Below are positions 1 to 57,982 of a stretch of 64,000 bases of DNA, piece by piece. Source of the stretch: Trichobilharzia regenti (taxonomy: Eukaryota; Platyhelminthes; Trematoda; Strigeidida; Schistosomatidae); assembly GCA_944472135.2 (NCBI GenBank), contig OX235265.1:39777459-39841458 (forward strand). Direction: 5' to 3'. The position numbers were made by a program, and so were the translations under genes. The notes below the pieces were generated by a model, which had not been told where the DNA came from, ran no database searches, and saw only the letters and a program-made list of their open reading frames with translations. Numbering within the stretch: position 1 is the first letter of the stretch; each line of letters opens with the position of its first letter.

Positions 1-399
1 TTCATATAAATCGACTTGACAAGTAAATGTCTGATCAGATTGTTCGAAATGTATAGCGCAAATACATCACATCACATGGTATAGAGATTTGTAGAAGAAC
101 TACTGATTTTTATTGATAATCAAGTTTTCCGTTATACTTCGATTTGGGTCACAGATAGCTCAATCTTCTGGATCGCCCCATTTATTTCATCACATGTGGG
201 GACTACGGCTTCTAATAATTTGAATATTATGTTAATCGTTTATGTTGATACTTACACCAACCAGGAAGGGAAATGAAAACGTAATTGTTAACTGCACTAA
301 GTGAAATATACAGTTAAATCTAGGCATTAATTAAGCAAACAATTGTTAAGTAAAATAAATAAATAAATAAATCCTTGTTAAAAAAAAATTCATCATTAC

Positions 400-46390
<45,991 letters not shown>

Positions 46391-46399
46391 TATGTACAA

Positions 46400-47067
46400 A
46401 GAGACGATTGGTTACAAAAGAAATCCAAACGCCGACAGTCACATATTTCAAAAACAGATAAGACAACCTTATGATTGTCTGACCAATGACCTTAAAGCCT
46501 AGGTCAAGTGACTTGTTGTCCAATGTCCAATGTCTATTCTGCGATTCATCAGAAGTCCTTGTAATCCTTTAGTGCTTGTTCATTGCTGTTTCCGAATTCT
46601 TCATACCTCTGGCACTTTCTAGTAAAATCTATAACCGCATCCAGTGCAGCTTCGCAAGATAGTAGCACTCCAACTACCCGGGAATTCCCTTGCACATGCA
46701 GTTATCAGGTTAGTTTGAGAACATTCGACACAAAGCAGTAAAAATCAAGTAATAAGGATGGCTATGGGATAAAAGGATTGGGAAATGAGCGATAATGAAT
46801 TAGGAAAGGTTGCAAGACAAATAATTGAGAAAGTTCTTAAGAAGCTGACGGTATTGACGTTCGCGAATAGGACGGAGTATACTAACCCAAGATCTTGTAT
46901 CAGCAACTTCTAAAGTGTTCGTTTCTCGTGTTAATGTGAAGTCAATAGCTCTATATCTCTTAATGTGGTCCACTGAATCACTAGTCATTAGATTTTTCCC
47001 ACAAACTAAAGACAAAATGACAGCATCCGTAAATCATGTATTTAAATATGTAATTTAAACATTACTT
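46400..47067. promoter_or_regulatory. Upstream region of BCAS3, no defined elements
   Basis: Between the presumed BCAS3 start and a PLE. The promoter and 5' UTR should lie here if ATG 46390 is right, but I see no TATA-like or other convincing element. A 71-codon minus frame at 46800-47015 (SWVSILRPIRERQYRQLL) has no recognised homologue and could be a 5' exon or chance. Confidence 0.3.
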
Positions 47068-47099
47068 ATGCATGCCTGTACAATTGGAGTCGTCAATAG

Positions 47100-49480
47100 T
47101 GTGAGTATAGTATGTCGGATCAAATTTATCAATTTCATCCAAGGACTTCAACAGAAGACATGTGAAGAATTTTACAAAACTCTCTCGAAATCCCTGACAA
47201 AGGAGAAATTGTGTGACGATTTTCCTGAAAATCCTGATGAGTTTATCTGCAATCTGTCGAGTCTGAAGCTAAATCGCATTGAAATGGAATCACTTTCTCT
47301 TGGATTTAACTTTCACATCCCAAATAAGTTTGTCGAAAGAACTGATGTCCCAGTTCAATTCGAAAACGTATTCTATCAGTTGAGTGACCTCACTCCAGTT
47401 GATGATGACAAGAGGAGCTGGTTCAAATCGAAGCTCGTCGACGTTGCAAATCAATACCTCATTTCTCCAACGTCATATTCCAAAGTCTTTTCTGAAGAGC
47501 ATCTAAGAGCATTGAAAGCTCTCAAGAATAATGACAACATTTTTATATTGAGACCTTACAAAGGCTCGGGTGTGGTGCTGATGGACAAAGAGGACTACAT
47601 CGCAAAGATGAAAGCTGTGTTAAATGACCCGTCGAGGTTTAAAGTTGACAGTTGCCAGAAAGATAAGAAGATGCTGCCGAAAAACGTATCACAAACGCCT
47701 TGAGAGATCTCCTAAAGAAGAAATTGACTGACAACAACACGTACAATGATTTGAAACCTCGAGGGTCCCGCTTGCCACACATGTATGGCGTTCCGAAGAT
47801 ACTCAAAGAACAAGTCCTCCTGAGACCCATACTTTCGATGATCAACTCGCCCTAACATAAGGTGGCACGTTGGCTTAGGGAGAAGTTGGAACCTATTCGT
47901 CAACGGCTAGGCGTGCACACGGTGAAAGACTCATTTCATTTCTCTGAAAGTGTGAACCACATGAACGTTCTAAATAAATTCATGGTGTCATTTGATGTAA
48001 CCTCCCTATTCACAATGATTCCAATCAATGAAGCTATTGAGATCATTTGTCAGCAGTCCGATCTTCTCCCAGTATCGGAATTCAAACGCCTACTGCGTAT
48101 ATGTACTATGGATGTGCAATTTCAATTTGACAACACGTTTTACCGCCAAATAGATGGTGTAGCTATGGGCAGTCCACTTAGCCCTGTTCTAGCAGACATA
48201 TTCATGTCAAATCTTGAAAGAACAAAGTTGAAGCATGCAATCAACGAAACATCCTCCTACTGTCGTTATGTTGATGAAACATTTATAGTGTGCAAAACTG
48301 AAAGTCATGCTTCACACTTACTAAGATTATTCAATGATGCACACGCCAATATTGAGTTCACTATGGAACATGAAAGTGACGGAAAGTTTCACTTCCTCGA
48401 CATCGCCATGGAACGCCTAGAAGACGGTAGTCTTCAGAAGTCAATTTATCGCAAGTCCACACGGAAAGGACAATACTTTGATTTTAATAGCTTTTGTCCA
48501 AATAGCTTTAAACGGGGTCTAGTCAAGACTCTGTACTATAGAGCGAGGAGAATATGCTCTATAGAAAAACTAGAGGAGGAGTTTGAGTTCCTTGAAAGGA
48601 TATTGAAGAGAAATGGGTATCCTCAAAAGTTCATCAACAAATATGGAAGATCTGAAGTTACAAATGTAAAACAAATCACAGTGGGTAAAAAGCCAGTTTA
48701 CGTCCAGCTTGACTATAAAGGGCGAAAACATTGCAGCGATGATCAACAGAAGGCTGAGTACATCACTAATCATAGAATACCCTGCAGCTGAGCACGTTCC
48801 CGTCTATCGAGCAACTTGCTGTTTGGTGCAATCAAAAATCGATAGATATCCTTCTCATGTTAACTCCAACTGTATATACAAATTTACGTGTATCTGCGGG
48901 AGCAGTTTCATTGGAAGAACAGAAAGAAGGGCATATCTACGATCTTCTGAACACGTACCAAAATGCTTACGTCGTTCAAAATTATCAATAGGCAAAAGAG
49001 CTCAATTCTCCTTAAGTTTTCTGAAGCGATTTCTATCAAACGCTTGAAACCGGATCTATGTGTTCAGAAAGAAGCGGTTATTAGACTTTCCTTGCCTTGG
49101 TAACTAGATGCCTTTTTTCTCTCATCTGATTACGTAATCTTTGTCTTTAACCTCACCCTCCCTTTTATAATCTGCAGTTTTGCTTGTCTCTTGTTTCTCT
49201 GATTTGAGCTCAACTAAGTACATTGTTACCTAACTTACTAGTCACTGTGCATCTAACGCACATCTCATCTTTATTACGTAACCCCTTTAACATTTTCTGC
49301 ATACATTTATTTTCTTTTAACTTGAACCGTCCGTGCGAAAACTATATAAGCGCAATCTTCTGAGCACTGTTTACTAATTGTGGAATTTTCTGTCAACTGA
49401 CAACATGTAAAATTTGCAAGTATGTTAAAAACATGTCTGTACTTAAACCTCATAATTTATTCAGGCTTTAAGCAGCTGAT
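47100..49480 (+). pseudogene. Penelope-like element, nearly full coding length, decayed
   Basis: Encodes, in pieces, a PLE protein. N-terminal part to 47703: LSSLKLNRIEMESLSLGFNF, IFILRPYKGSGVVLMDKEDY. A frameshift follows near 47668, then MYGVPKILKE and a stop TAA at about 47853. The RT core runs 47862-48791: VSFDVTSLFTMIPINEA, VAMGSPLSPVLADIFMSNLE, CRYVDETFIVC. A second frameshift near 48740 leads to the GIY-YIG endonuclease (CIYKFTCICGSSFIGRTERR, SSEHV) at 48800-49047, which has an internal deletion before the last residues (49020-49103). The catalytic box is YVDE, not YVDD. The 3' UTR resembles that at 3174-3560. Not functional. Confidence 0.85.
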
Positions 49481-49484
49481 GAGA

Positions 49485-50077
49485 AGCCAACGAAAAAAAT
49501 GATGGTACCACATTATTCTGCTAACACTGTAGTTCTTGCTTTGTTCAACTTGTGTATCTTACGTAGGTAGGAATAAATATGCACCTTATGATAATATCAT
49601 TACTAAATATGCCTACTAATAGTATGTGTAATTTATCGAATTGAAGACGCCTATAAACTGGCGTCCCTCAGTGTTAGGACTATCGCCTAACCAGCTAGTG
49701 GTCGTGCACGAACAAATGAAAGGAACACAGCAGATTGCAAAGCGGTATTGGATACTTGATTGAGAGCTTCCAGCTAAACGAGTAGACTTGAATAGTGAGG
49801 ATCAGCATGCAATGTTGACTAATGAATGTTGCGGCTAATAATTTTGGAGAATTATCTACCGTTATATCTCAAAGTTATCTACAGCGCCGAATATAGTCAC
49901 TGTAGAACCCTACATGTTCTCCGCTTGCACCCAACCGAAGCGTTAGCAATGCATTGACTGAAACCTAAATTATGTGCTCAAAAACGTCGTTAAAATCCCC
50001 TTCTTCACATGGGGCTTGGCAAAGTCTTTTCAAAATAAACTGCTCTATTTTACCATTTCAACTAATTCCACTATATC
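49485..50077. other. Intergenic sequence before the BEL element
   Basis: No open frame, tRNA-like box or paired repeat end that I can support. Confidence 0.4.
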
Positions 50078-50082
50078 TCCGC

Positions 50083-50390
50083 TGTCAATCACGTCTCATA
50101 AACCGTTAATGCCCAGCTCTCGCTACGCTCGGGCCCACGCTGTTCTTCGAAGATTTCAGAAACGCTTAGTTATAACGGACGAAAAAGAAAAAAAGAATAA
50201 GCGAACTAATGTCTGAAAAAAATATTACAATAATAAATCATAAGATTACTTCTGACGATGTTTCACTCTTCTTTCTGAACAGCGACCAATGAGACGACGA
50301 CTGTAGTATTGATGCCTCCGCGAAAATTGGGGAAGTTGATTTTAAGTAAACAACCAAGAATTGATCGTTCAATCTTCAACTACATTGACA
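50083..50390 (-). repeat. BEL 3' LTR
   Basis: 308 bp, TG...CA. Differs from the 5' LTR by a handful of substitutions and one indel, implying a moderately young insertion. Confidence 0.88.
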
Positions 50391-51098
50391 CTCCCCAGCA
50401 AAAATGCGATCCATCCCTTTTTTCCATCACCACCAATACACGTTGACTTGGATGCCATTGCGACAAACTGGGTCACACGGACAAGGCTAAAACGAAAAAC
50501 AAACAGCAAAGCCAACACACCACGGGCATACCCACAGCACAATCTCACTAATTGACGGTGACCTACGCCTTCTAGTTAAAGGCATCCTCTCGACATCTTG
50601 CAAAACAATCGCCACTTACTAGAATGATTCTTGCAGAATGCAACGTGACCATAGCACCAACTCATGATACTCTACGCACATCCTCTTATCCACTCACTAC
50701 CAATTACCACTACAATCGCTTGTCACTCATTCTGCCTCAGTTCTAGTAGCGGTGACGCATGCGAGCCTCAGTCGTTTACACTCTTTCTCCCCGGCGTGTC
50801 GGACCGCAGCTAACAATTATCTCCGTGTGCATTTCATTCTCAGCAATAGCCTAGCCTCCCCGGCGTATACGACTCATCTGCTGTCCTTAACATCAATCAA
50901 TTCATTCATGGATGTAGAAGACTCGAAACAACTTCAGAAATAATCACGACGAAAATTTTAACAAAATTACGCATTAACAACAAGACACGAAAACAACAAG
51001 TAAACACAATGAATCCAAAATACACCAATTGCTATGACACACCACACGTGTATACAAATAGTACAAACAACCTCGCCGATCATCTCTTGGTGGAATTC

Positions 51099-51840
51099 CT
51101 TTGAAGAATTGCAGGACTTACACCAGTACGCCTACAACCCTTCTCAGGTTGACGATTGTAATTTGTGGAATGTCCGGACACAAACAAGATTAACCAACAA
51201 TTGCGATAATTGGAACTCAAACAAATATTTAACACAAACATATGTACAATTGTGGTGAGAGCAGGCCGTGAGAAAATATGAGCAAGGCTGATTCAACAAC
51301 CAATCACAGCAAAGTTAACGTGGCAAAATATGATTCGCAGATAGAGAACTCTGTTTGTCGAGGAATCCCGAAACAGCCAATCGGAAGCCTGCGTTTGTCT
51401 GCCTAACTTCTGATAAACAACCAATCAGATGACTGCGCTTGTCTACTTGCATAAGCTATAATAATGTATGTGAAATATGTATAAATACGTGTTGATTTTC
51501 ATAATAAAACGATCTGTTGCCTGGCCCTTGTCATCTGTTGTTACACAATCACTACATCAAATGTTGTGGATTCCGGCATGACAAACTACCCTTGAAGAAC
51601 TGTAGGACTTACAGCAGTACGCCTACATTCCTTCTCAGGTTGATGATCCAAGTGGAAGTCGTCCGGACACAAACAGAATTACCAACAGCTAGATGACAGA
51701 TGATATCAATTCAGTATATACAATATGAACATATGTACAAGATCATACACCAAGCACATTGGACTGCTCATTGATGCGCTACCCTTTGAAGAACTGTAGG
51801 ACTTACAGCAGTACGCCTACAACCCTTCTCAGGTTGACGC
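51099..51840. repeat. 58-bp repeat units in the BEL 3' UTR
   Basis: Three units at 51099-51154, 51589-51645 and 51783-51840 share TGAAGAAYTGYAGGACTTAC and CTTCTCAGGTTGA. The 55-56 kb copy has two units (56217-56275, 56411-56469). They lie between the stop codon and the 3' LTR on the minus strand. Confidence 0.8.
51251..51545 (+). mobile_element. Gypsy solo LTR inside the BEL element
   Basis: Starts TGTGGTGAGAGCAGGC and ends CATCTGTTGTTACA, matching the LTRs at 58-62 kb but shorter (295 against 343 bp). Direct repeats CAAT at 51247-51250 and 51546-51549. The paralogous BEL copy at 56368-56371 has CAAT once and runs straight on, so it preserves the empty site. Confidence 0.92.
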
Positions 51841-51841
51841 C

Positions 51842-53797
51842 CTAGGTTGGAAAATCGTCGCAGAGTTCATTTGCTGACTTCCTTCTATGAGCTATATCCT
51901 CAAATCTGAACGGCAACACGCCCATGTCATTGTATCGTAGAATATAGATGACGAACAAACACACGACATATCTCATCAACCAAGTGTAGAAACAGAGTAA
52001 TTTACACCAAAGATAATAGCATTCAAATAGTAACTTGAAACTAGAAATGCCTTTATTCATGCAAGTCAATTTAACAATTACTCTCTCGTTTACACTTGGC
52101 TTATTCTCACTAAACTGAGCAATATCTTTCGTCTTTTCAAACGCACCAATACTATCATAGTCATTGCAGAAGATACTTGAGTTGATGGGCATCTGTTTCA
52201 TTGTGGATGAAAACACCAACGATGACTGAGTGACACAAGGTGATGAACTTAGCGGTGGATCAGAAGCTGTTCTTTTTCGGCTTTCAGATAGTTGTCCAAC
52301 TGCAAGATTACCACCACTGCTGTCTTTCACTACTAGTTCGGGTTTAGCACTATCATCTGATGATAGGTGGGCTACACGCTGATCAATTACACTGACTGTC
52401 TCACAAGTATGCACACCTTCTGGAACTGCATCTGCGTTCAATTCTACTTCACGTTGTAGTTGTACAGAACCTTTATTTAACTTAGCAGTAGTAGGCATAT
52501 CCCTCATCTCATCATGATCAACCAAAGACAAATGTGAAGTATCATGATCATTATCACGAATATTCAATTTACCGTCAACTTCATCATTTTCAAACTCTTT
52601 AATAACAGAAGTAGACAATTTTGGTTCCTCCTCACAAATCATTAAAGGTTTTATATCTTCACTCTGACTAGTTATACTTTGTAAACTTGTGGAGTCAGAA
52701 CTGCACTCTGAAGCAGTAACTCTATTCTGTGACACTCTATTCAACAATGGCTTACCAGTTGCAACTACAGACTTCTTCACAACACCGTTATCGTCACACA
52801 ATTCGGAGTCAGGCCTGGAGTTTACATTTAGCTTATCACTGAACTTGCTCACTGGTTCACAGTTCACTTCTGTATGCACCTCTTGCACACGTGTAAAACA
52901 CAACCGTGTTTGTCTTGCATCTTGTAACTTATCTGTTGAGGATGTACTACGAAACCTGTTACACTCACTAGGTCTATATGCATTACTAGACATCATGGAG
53001 CCTTCTCGATATCCACCTCTCTGAGGCCTACTCGTCATCAATGATTGCATTTTGATCTCAGACTGCTCTATTCTAGGGGTGAGATCTAATAGACTGGCGA
53101 ACTTGCTCATAGATTGATTGACACTAGTATTTACCAGTTTCAGGATATCATCAAACTTTGGCTCGATACCCTCATCCTCCATACGGGAGCTTATCTTCAC
53201 CCACTTCCTTTGCAGTCGAGTAGGTAGACGTCTTGCTATTACTTCTAGTATAAAACTCGAGTTGAGGTCACTCATGCGATTCATCGAAATCATTCCATTC
53301 TTGTAAATTAGCAAATTATCTAAAAACTCAGTGAGTGCCTGGGAGTCATCCTGTAATTGACCACCATTACCCTTAACAGCCTCGAATAATTTCCCTGCAA
53401 TCATCGAAGGTCTTCCAAACCTTTGACGTAATATGCTCATAGCCTCGTAGTAGCCCTCTTTTGGCTTCATAAACTTACAGCACTGTATAGCTCTTGCAGC
53501 ATCTCCAGTGCAATATCTCATCAAATACATTAACTTCAATTCATCATTTAATAAAACACCACTCAACATGATCTCAAACTCCTTTACAAATTGTAAATAA
53601 TCAGCCGGGTTTCCATCAAAACACCGTGGTTCAAATTTAGGGAGTTTGATGTTCCTATTATCCCTGAACGGCGAAACAGTAACATCAACCATGTCATGCT
53701 TAACATCAGACACATCGTTACAATTAACAGACAAGTCACCATGACTTACTTTCCTGTTTGCATCCAAGACACTCTGTCCCTTCTTTGACCCAGGCAT
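51842..53797 (-). CDS. BEL/Pao gag-like protein, 651 aa, with fused tail
   Basis: A single open frame from ATG at 53797. Residues ~50-240 (LPKFEPRCFDGNPADYLQFV, LKLMYLMRYCTGDAARAIQ, LRQRFGRPSMIAGKLFEAV) match the BEL/Pao gag region (DUF1759 type), which assembles the particle. The next ~330 residues are acidic, Ser-rich and unrecognised. No CCHC knuckle, protease or RT is visible. Residues ~590-625 are strongly hydrophobic (ECYYLWCKLLCFYTWLMRY...), possibly a membrane segment. The last residues (ANELCDDFPT, stop) align with the end of the polyprotein fragment at 56470 (EPLNDFPV), so the frame appears to join gag to the polyprotein's extreme C-terminus across a large deletion. Open over 650 codons, so possibly still expressed. 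Confidence 0.75.
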   Translation of the reverse strand: MPGSKKGQSVLDANRKVSHGDLSVNCNDVSDVKHDMVDVTVSPFRDNRNIKLPKFEPRCFDGNPADYLQFVKEFEIMLSGVLLNDELKLMYLMRYCTGDAARAIQCCKFMKPKEGYYEAMSILRQRFGRPSMIAGKLFEAVKGNGGQLQDDSQALTEFLDNLLIYKNGMISMNRMSDLNSSFILEVIARRLPTRLQRKWVKISSRMEDEGIEPKFDDILKLVNTSVNQSMSKFASLLDLTPRIEQSEIKMQSLMTSRPQRGGYREGSMMSSNAYRPSECNRFRSTSSTDKLQDARQTRLCFTRVQEVHTEVNCEPVSKFSDKLNVNSRPDSELCDDNGVVKKSVVATGKPLLNRVSQNRVTASECSSDSTSLQSITSQSEDIKPLMICEEEPKLSTSVIKEFENDEVDGKLNIRDNDHDTSHLSLVDHDEMRDMPTTAKLNKGSVQLQREVELNADAVPEGVHTCETVSVIDQRVAHLSSDDSAKPELVVKDSSGGNLAVGQLSESRKRTASDPPLSSSPCVTQSSLVFSSTMKQMPINSSIFCNDYDSIGAFEKTKDIAQFSENKPSVNERVIVKLTCMNKGISSFKLLFECYYLWCKLLCFYTWLMRYVVCLFVIYILRYNDMGVLPFRFEDIAHRRKSANELCDDFPT

Positions 53798-53941
53798 TGT
53801 TGAACTTGACCCAATTCCAAAAACGTTCCAGATATTGCTTGTTCAAAGAGGACTTGACCGGCACCAGGAAAAATGAACGGCGACTATCCAAACTTTCACC
53901 AACTGTTTGAATCCGCCAGATCTGTTTCCATCGTCAGAAAC

Positions 53942-54250
53942 TGTCAATCACGTCTCATAAACCGTTAATGCCCAGCTCTCGCTACGCTCGGGCCCACGCT
54001 GTTCTTCGAAGATTTCAGAAACGCTTAGTTATAACGGACGAAAAAGAAAAAAAGAATAAGCGAACTAAGGTCTGAAAACAAATATTACAATAATAAATCA
54101 TAAGATTACTTCTGACGATGTTTCACTCTTCTTTCTGAACAGCGACCGATGAGACGATGACTGTCGTATTGATGCCTCCGCGAAAATTGGGGAAGTTGGT
54201 TTTGAGCAAACAACCAAGAATTGATCGTTCAATCTTCAACTGCATTGACA
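53942..54250 (-). repeat. BEL 5' LTR
   Basis: 309 bp, TG...CA, upstream of the gag-like frame on the minus strand with a ~145-nt leader between. Confidence 0.88.
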
Positions 54251-54255
54251 TCCGC

Positions 54256-55226
54256 CTTTTCTATTGTTATTACCACATCCTAGTATCCTGATAGGAGACC
54301 AACAAGTGTAAACAGATTTTCACTCTGTGGTCTATGAGGGGATTCTATTACAGTTAGCATGGCTCCGTGTCTCAGTTCTTTTGTGCTGTTCATCTACCGG
54401 GAACGACCATAAAATCTGTGCCCGCCATTGGATTTTTCAAGGAAGGCAATGGTAAGCTATTTGTCATATCGCCTTCTTAAGTGAAAATATCCTTTAAAAT
54501 TTCCTGGACTTGCCGCTCAACTACTTTCTTCAGGAGATATGGAACGCTTTTGGCTGCAAATGCCATTTTCAAACCAAGTACTGCGGCGTCATACCTCACC
54601 TTATCACAGTAGCCGTAAGGGTCTTAATCTCCTGTGAATAAACCTTCGTATGCTCTAACGTTCTTATACTCAGGACTTCCGTTAATTCTATCCCATATGT
54701 TCCCAACTGTGAGTGATATAGTCCTATATAACTGTGACCTCTGATACGTATCCACCCACTTTCTGAGTTGTCGCAGCAAGACGTTTGGTACCTTATCACT
54801 GTATTCAGCTTCGTAAAAATGACTCAGGCCGCATGTGACCCGTACTTCGTAGATTTGACAGCCTTGTAATAGCTAAGAAAACTTTGGATACACACGCGAT
54901 CACACCACAAAACATGTCCATTGTCGGTACCAAAGTGTCGAAAGGTAGTGACACACAAAGAGACATTGGGATAGTAATAGGTGGACAAACGAAAAGTAAA
55001 GTGAAGTGAAGCCCAAAAGGATCTGTTACAGTGGGAGAATTCTCAAAGTTCATGACGGAACTCCCAGGAAATCTGCCGATCCTACATATGAAGTAGAAAT
55101 GGATGCCCCTACTACGGATAACCTGCAAAAATCGACAAATCGCACTCCACCCAGAACCAAGCAAAAGAGTATCATATATTCAGCTCTAACTACACCGAAC
55201 TAACCTTAGAAGACTTTCAGCAACAG
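54256..55226. other. Unidentified sequence between the two BEL copies
   Basis: Minus-strand pieces LKMAFAAKSVPYLLKKVVER (about 54575-54515) and SYIGLYHSQLGTYGIELTEV (about 54730-54670) look protein-like. They are in broken frames and I do not recognise the family. Plus-strand 55006-55203 is a 65-codon frame without homologue that I know. Confidence 0.35.
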
Positions 55227-56880
55227 TGTGCAACAACCAAAGTGAAAAAAGCAGATAGCGAATTGGTGACTCAAGAACCGTTTATTCTTGCACCAATACA
55301 GGGCCAGCCATTAGGTTATTGTACAAAAAGTCTGAGAATAAATGTCACAACAATCAATCACAATGATGCTTTTGATAGTTTTCTCTCTTCCAACGAACAG
55401 CGAATGATGGAACGATGACTGCAGTATAGATGACTTCCGCGAAAAATGTGGAGGAGTTTGGTTTGGGCAAACAACCATGAATTGATCGTTCAATCTTCAA
55501 CTACATTGACACTCCCCAGCAAAAATGCGATCCATCCCTTTTTTCCATCACCACCAATACACGTTGACTTGGATGCCATTGCGACAAACTGGGTCACACG
55601 GACAAGGCTAAAACGAAAAACAAACAGCAAAGCCAACACACCACGGGCATACCCACAGCACAATCTCACTAATTGACGGTGACCTACGCCTTCTAGTTAA
55701 AGGCATCCTCTCGACATCTTGCAAAACAATCGCCACTTACTAGAATGATTCTTGCAGAATGCAACGTGACCATAGCACCAACTCATGATACTCTACGCAC
55801 ATCCTCTTATCCACTCACTACCAATTACCACTGCAATCGCTTGTCACTCATTCTGCCTCAGTTCTAGTAGCGGTGACGCATGCGAGCCTCAGTCGTTTAC
55901 ACTCTTTCTCCCCGGCGTGTCGGACCGCAGCTAACAATTATCTCCGTGTGCATTTCATTCTCAGCAATAGCCTAGCCTCCCCGGCGTATACGACCCATCT
56001 GCTGTCCTTAACATCAATCAATTCATTCATGGATGTAGAAGACTCGAAACAACTTCAGAAATAATCACGACGAAAATTTTAACAAAATTACGCATTAACA
56101 ACAAGACACGAAAACAACAAGTAAACACAATGAATCCAAAATACACCAATTGCTATGACACACCACACGTGTATACAAATAGTACAAACAACCTCGCCGA
56201 TCATCTCTTGGTGGAATTCCTTTGAAGAATTGCAGGACTTACACCAGTACGCCTACAACCCTTCTCAGGTTGACGATTGTAATTTGTGGAATGTCCGGAC
56301 ACAAACAAGATTAACCAACAATTGCGATAATTGGAACTCAAACAAATATTTAACACAAACATATGTACAATCACTACATCAAATGTTGTGGATTCCGGCA
56401 TGACAAACTACCCTTGAAGAATTGTAGGACTTACAACAGTATGCCTACAACTGTTCCCAGGTTGACGCCCTAAACTGGAAAATCGTTAAGTGGTTCATCC
56501 TCTGAATCTTGACTCTCAGCACCTTCCAGAAGACACAGTTTCCTAATATCTCGCACCAACACGCCACAACTTGTTCCCGCCTCGACCGTCCCCACTAACT
56601 CATCACCACTAGAGAGTACCCTTTCCACAACTCCTAAAGGCCATCTACCTGTGGTACATTTATCTGCTACTAAGACTATGTCACCGACCTTTAAGTTCCC
56701 GTACAACTTTTTCCAATTGTCCCTTGTTTGCAGTGTTAGGGTTATGTGTCTATATTTTACTGAAGTTTATAACTGTCGAATGCTTCGCTCCCAAAAATTT
56801 TTCACATCTTATGACGAAGGAAGAATTATGCAGATAGCTGAAAACAGCAGTGGAAAAAACGCCAATGTTGAATGATTTCC
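55227..56880 (-). pseudogene. Second BEL/Pao copy, truncated (polyprotein end, 3' UTR, 3' LTR)
   Basis: Minus strand: about 56765-56470 encodes RDNWKKLYGNLKVGDIVLVA, RWPLGVVERVLSSGDELVGT and VRDIRKLCLLEGAES, the conserved C-terminal domain after the BEL integrase (DUF5641 type). A 3' UTR nearly identical to 50391-51250 follows. The 3' LTR, about 55227-55511, shares only its inner half with the intact element. Everything 5' of the integrase tail is missing. Confidence 0.8.
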
Positions 56881-56884
56881 TTTT

Positions 56885-57330
56885 GTGAGTTGTTCGCTCC
56901 CAGTTTCTCGTTCGTGTCATCCATTAGGACTTAGATGTCACGGTATTTTTCCATTTCGTTTGCGATCTAGGCAGCTTTGCCAATTTCTTACACAGTGCGG
57001 ACGTTCCATGTCCCCACAAAGACTTTTTATTCTGGCGAAAGGAGATTCATCGGACTGAAGTTTCTGTAGCAACTTTGTTTACAGGGTGGGGTTGCTAGAC
57101 TCACGCCTGAGAAAGGGATTGTTACTTTAAGATTTAGTCTAGGGAGAAGCGACCTTGTGGGTTGCTCCCCTTAAAACCGGAAAACAAGAAATAAAACAAT
57201 CAGAACGGCACCAGCAAAAGGAAAGTAATTCACAGCAAAAAGGGCAACGAGCGACAACAACAATAACAATGTCACAGTTAAGAACAGTTAACCAAAGTGA
57301 TACCAAAATCATAGACTCACTGACTTGAGC
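56885..57330 (-). pseudogene. LINE family B endonuclease N-terminus
   Basis: Minus strand near 57015-56990 reads GTWNVRTV, the start of the APE-type endonuclease. Then comes IGKAA, stop, IANEMEKYRDI in broken frames. The upstream part is probably 5' UTR. It abuts the truncated BEL copy. Confidence 0.6.
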
Positions 57331-57978
57331 CAACTTTAACATGTAAATTCAACAATACATACAGTTATAGATATTAGATAGTCTTAAACAGTCACAGTAC
57401 ATCAAACAGATAGTTATAAGTACTACATGTCAACAAGATCATAACCACAGATTCAGTGTCAGAAAGGCAAATATTTACAATATGTCCCGCAGATTCTTGA
57501 CCGTTTGGCGTTATTTTCACTACTGTTTACAGCTGTCTGCATAATTCTTCCTTCGTCATTAGATGCGAACAATTTTCGGGAATAGAATATTGTCGTCTTG
57601 GTCCCGGAATAGATTGGTTTCCAACGCATGAGCTTTTAAGGCTGTTGGTGACATAACGATAGCTACTTCTGTCATTACTTTTGTCATCTGGGAGACCGCA
57701 GGAGATTATTGACTCTCCAGCTAACAATTTGGGAGTCCACTTCCATTGCATCCATTCACACAGATCCATAGCTTTCTGTATCATTCGGAATCTGAGCAGC
57801 CATCCGGGCCTCAAACATCATGTGGACGCTCCATGCTTATTTTAGCTTTCGTTGGAAGAAGGCCTATCGACTGATTGGATGTAGAGGATATTGGAGTGGT
57901 ATAGAAGATTAAATAGTGAAGTATATGTCGTAGTTCCTATAACCACATATGTGTTATCATGATATCAAACAAATAGTC
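57331..57978. other. Unassigned sequence before the Gypsy tandem
   Basis: A 95-codon minus frame (57814-57527; RFRMIQKAMDLCEWMQWKWT) has a protein-like composition and may be part of a retroelement polyprotein, but I cannot place it. Confidence 0.35.
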
Positions 57979-57982
57979 CAAC

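Larger units (their letters stand above)
50083..54250 (-). mobile_element. BEL/Pao element, internally deleted, with LTRs and 5-bp TSD
   Basis: LTR copies at 53942-54250 (5' LTR on the minus strand) and 50083-50390 (3' LTR) both run TGTCAAT...TGACA and are nearly identical. Direct repeats TCCGC at 50078-50082 and 54251-54255 are the 5-bp target duplication usual for BEL/Pao. A purine tract GCTGGGGAG (minus) lies immediately before the 3' LTR. The interior holds one long gag-like frame (separate entry), no protease-RT-integrase, and ~1.1 kb of 3' untranslated DNA with 58-bp repeats. A Gypsy solo LTR sits inside. Non-autonomous. Confidence 0.9.

Noticed and set aside
50361..51258. Short plus-strand frames at 50.4-51.3 kb, repeated at 55.4-56.4 kb, as a conserved gene pair
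   Set aside because: They are duplicated because the BEL 3' UTR is duplicated; read on the minus strand the region is untranslated DNA of the element.
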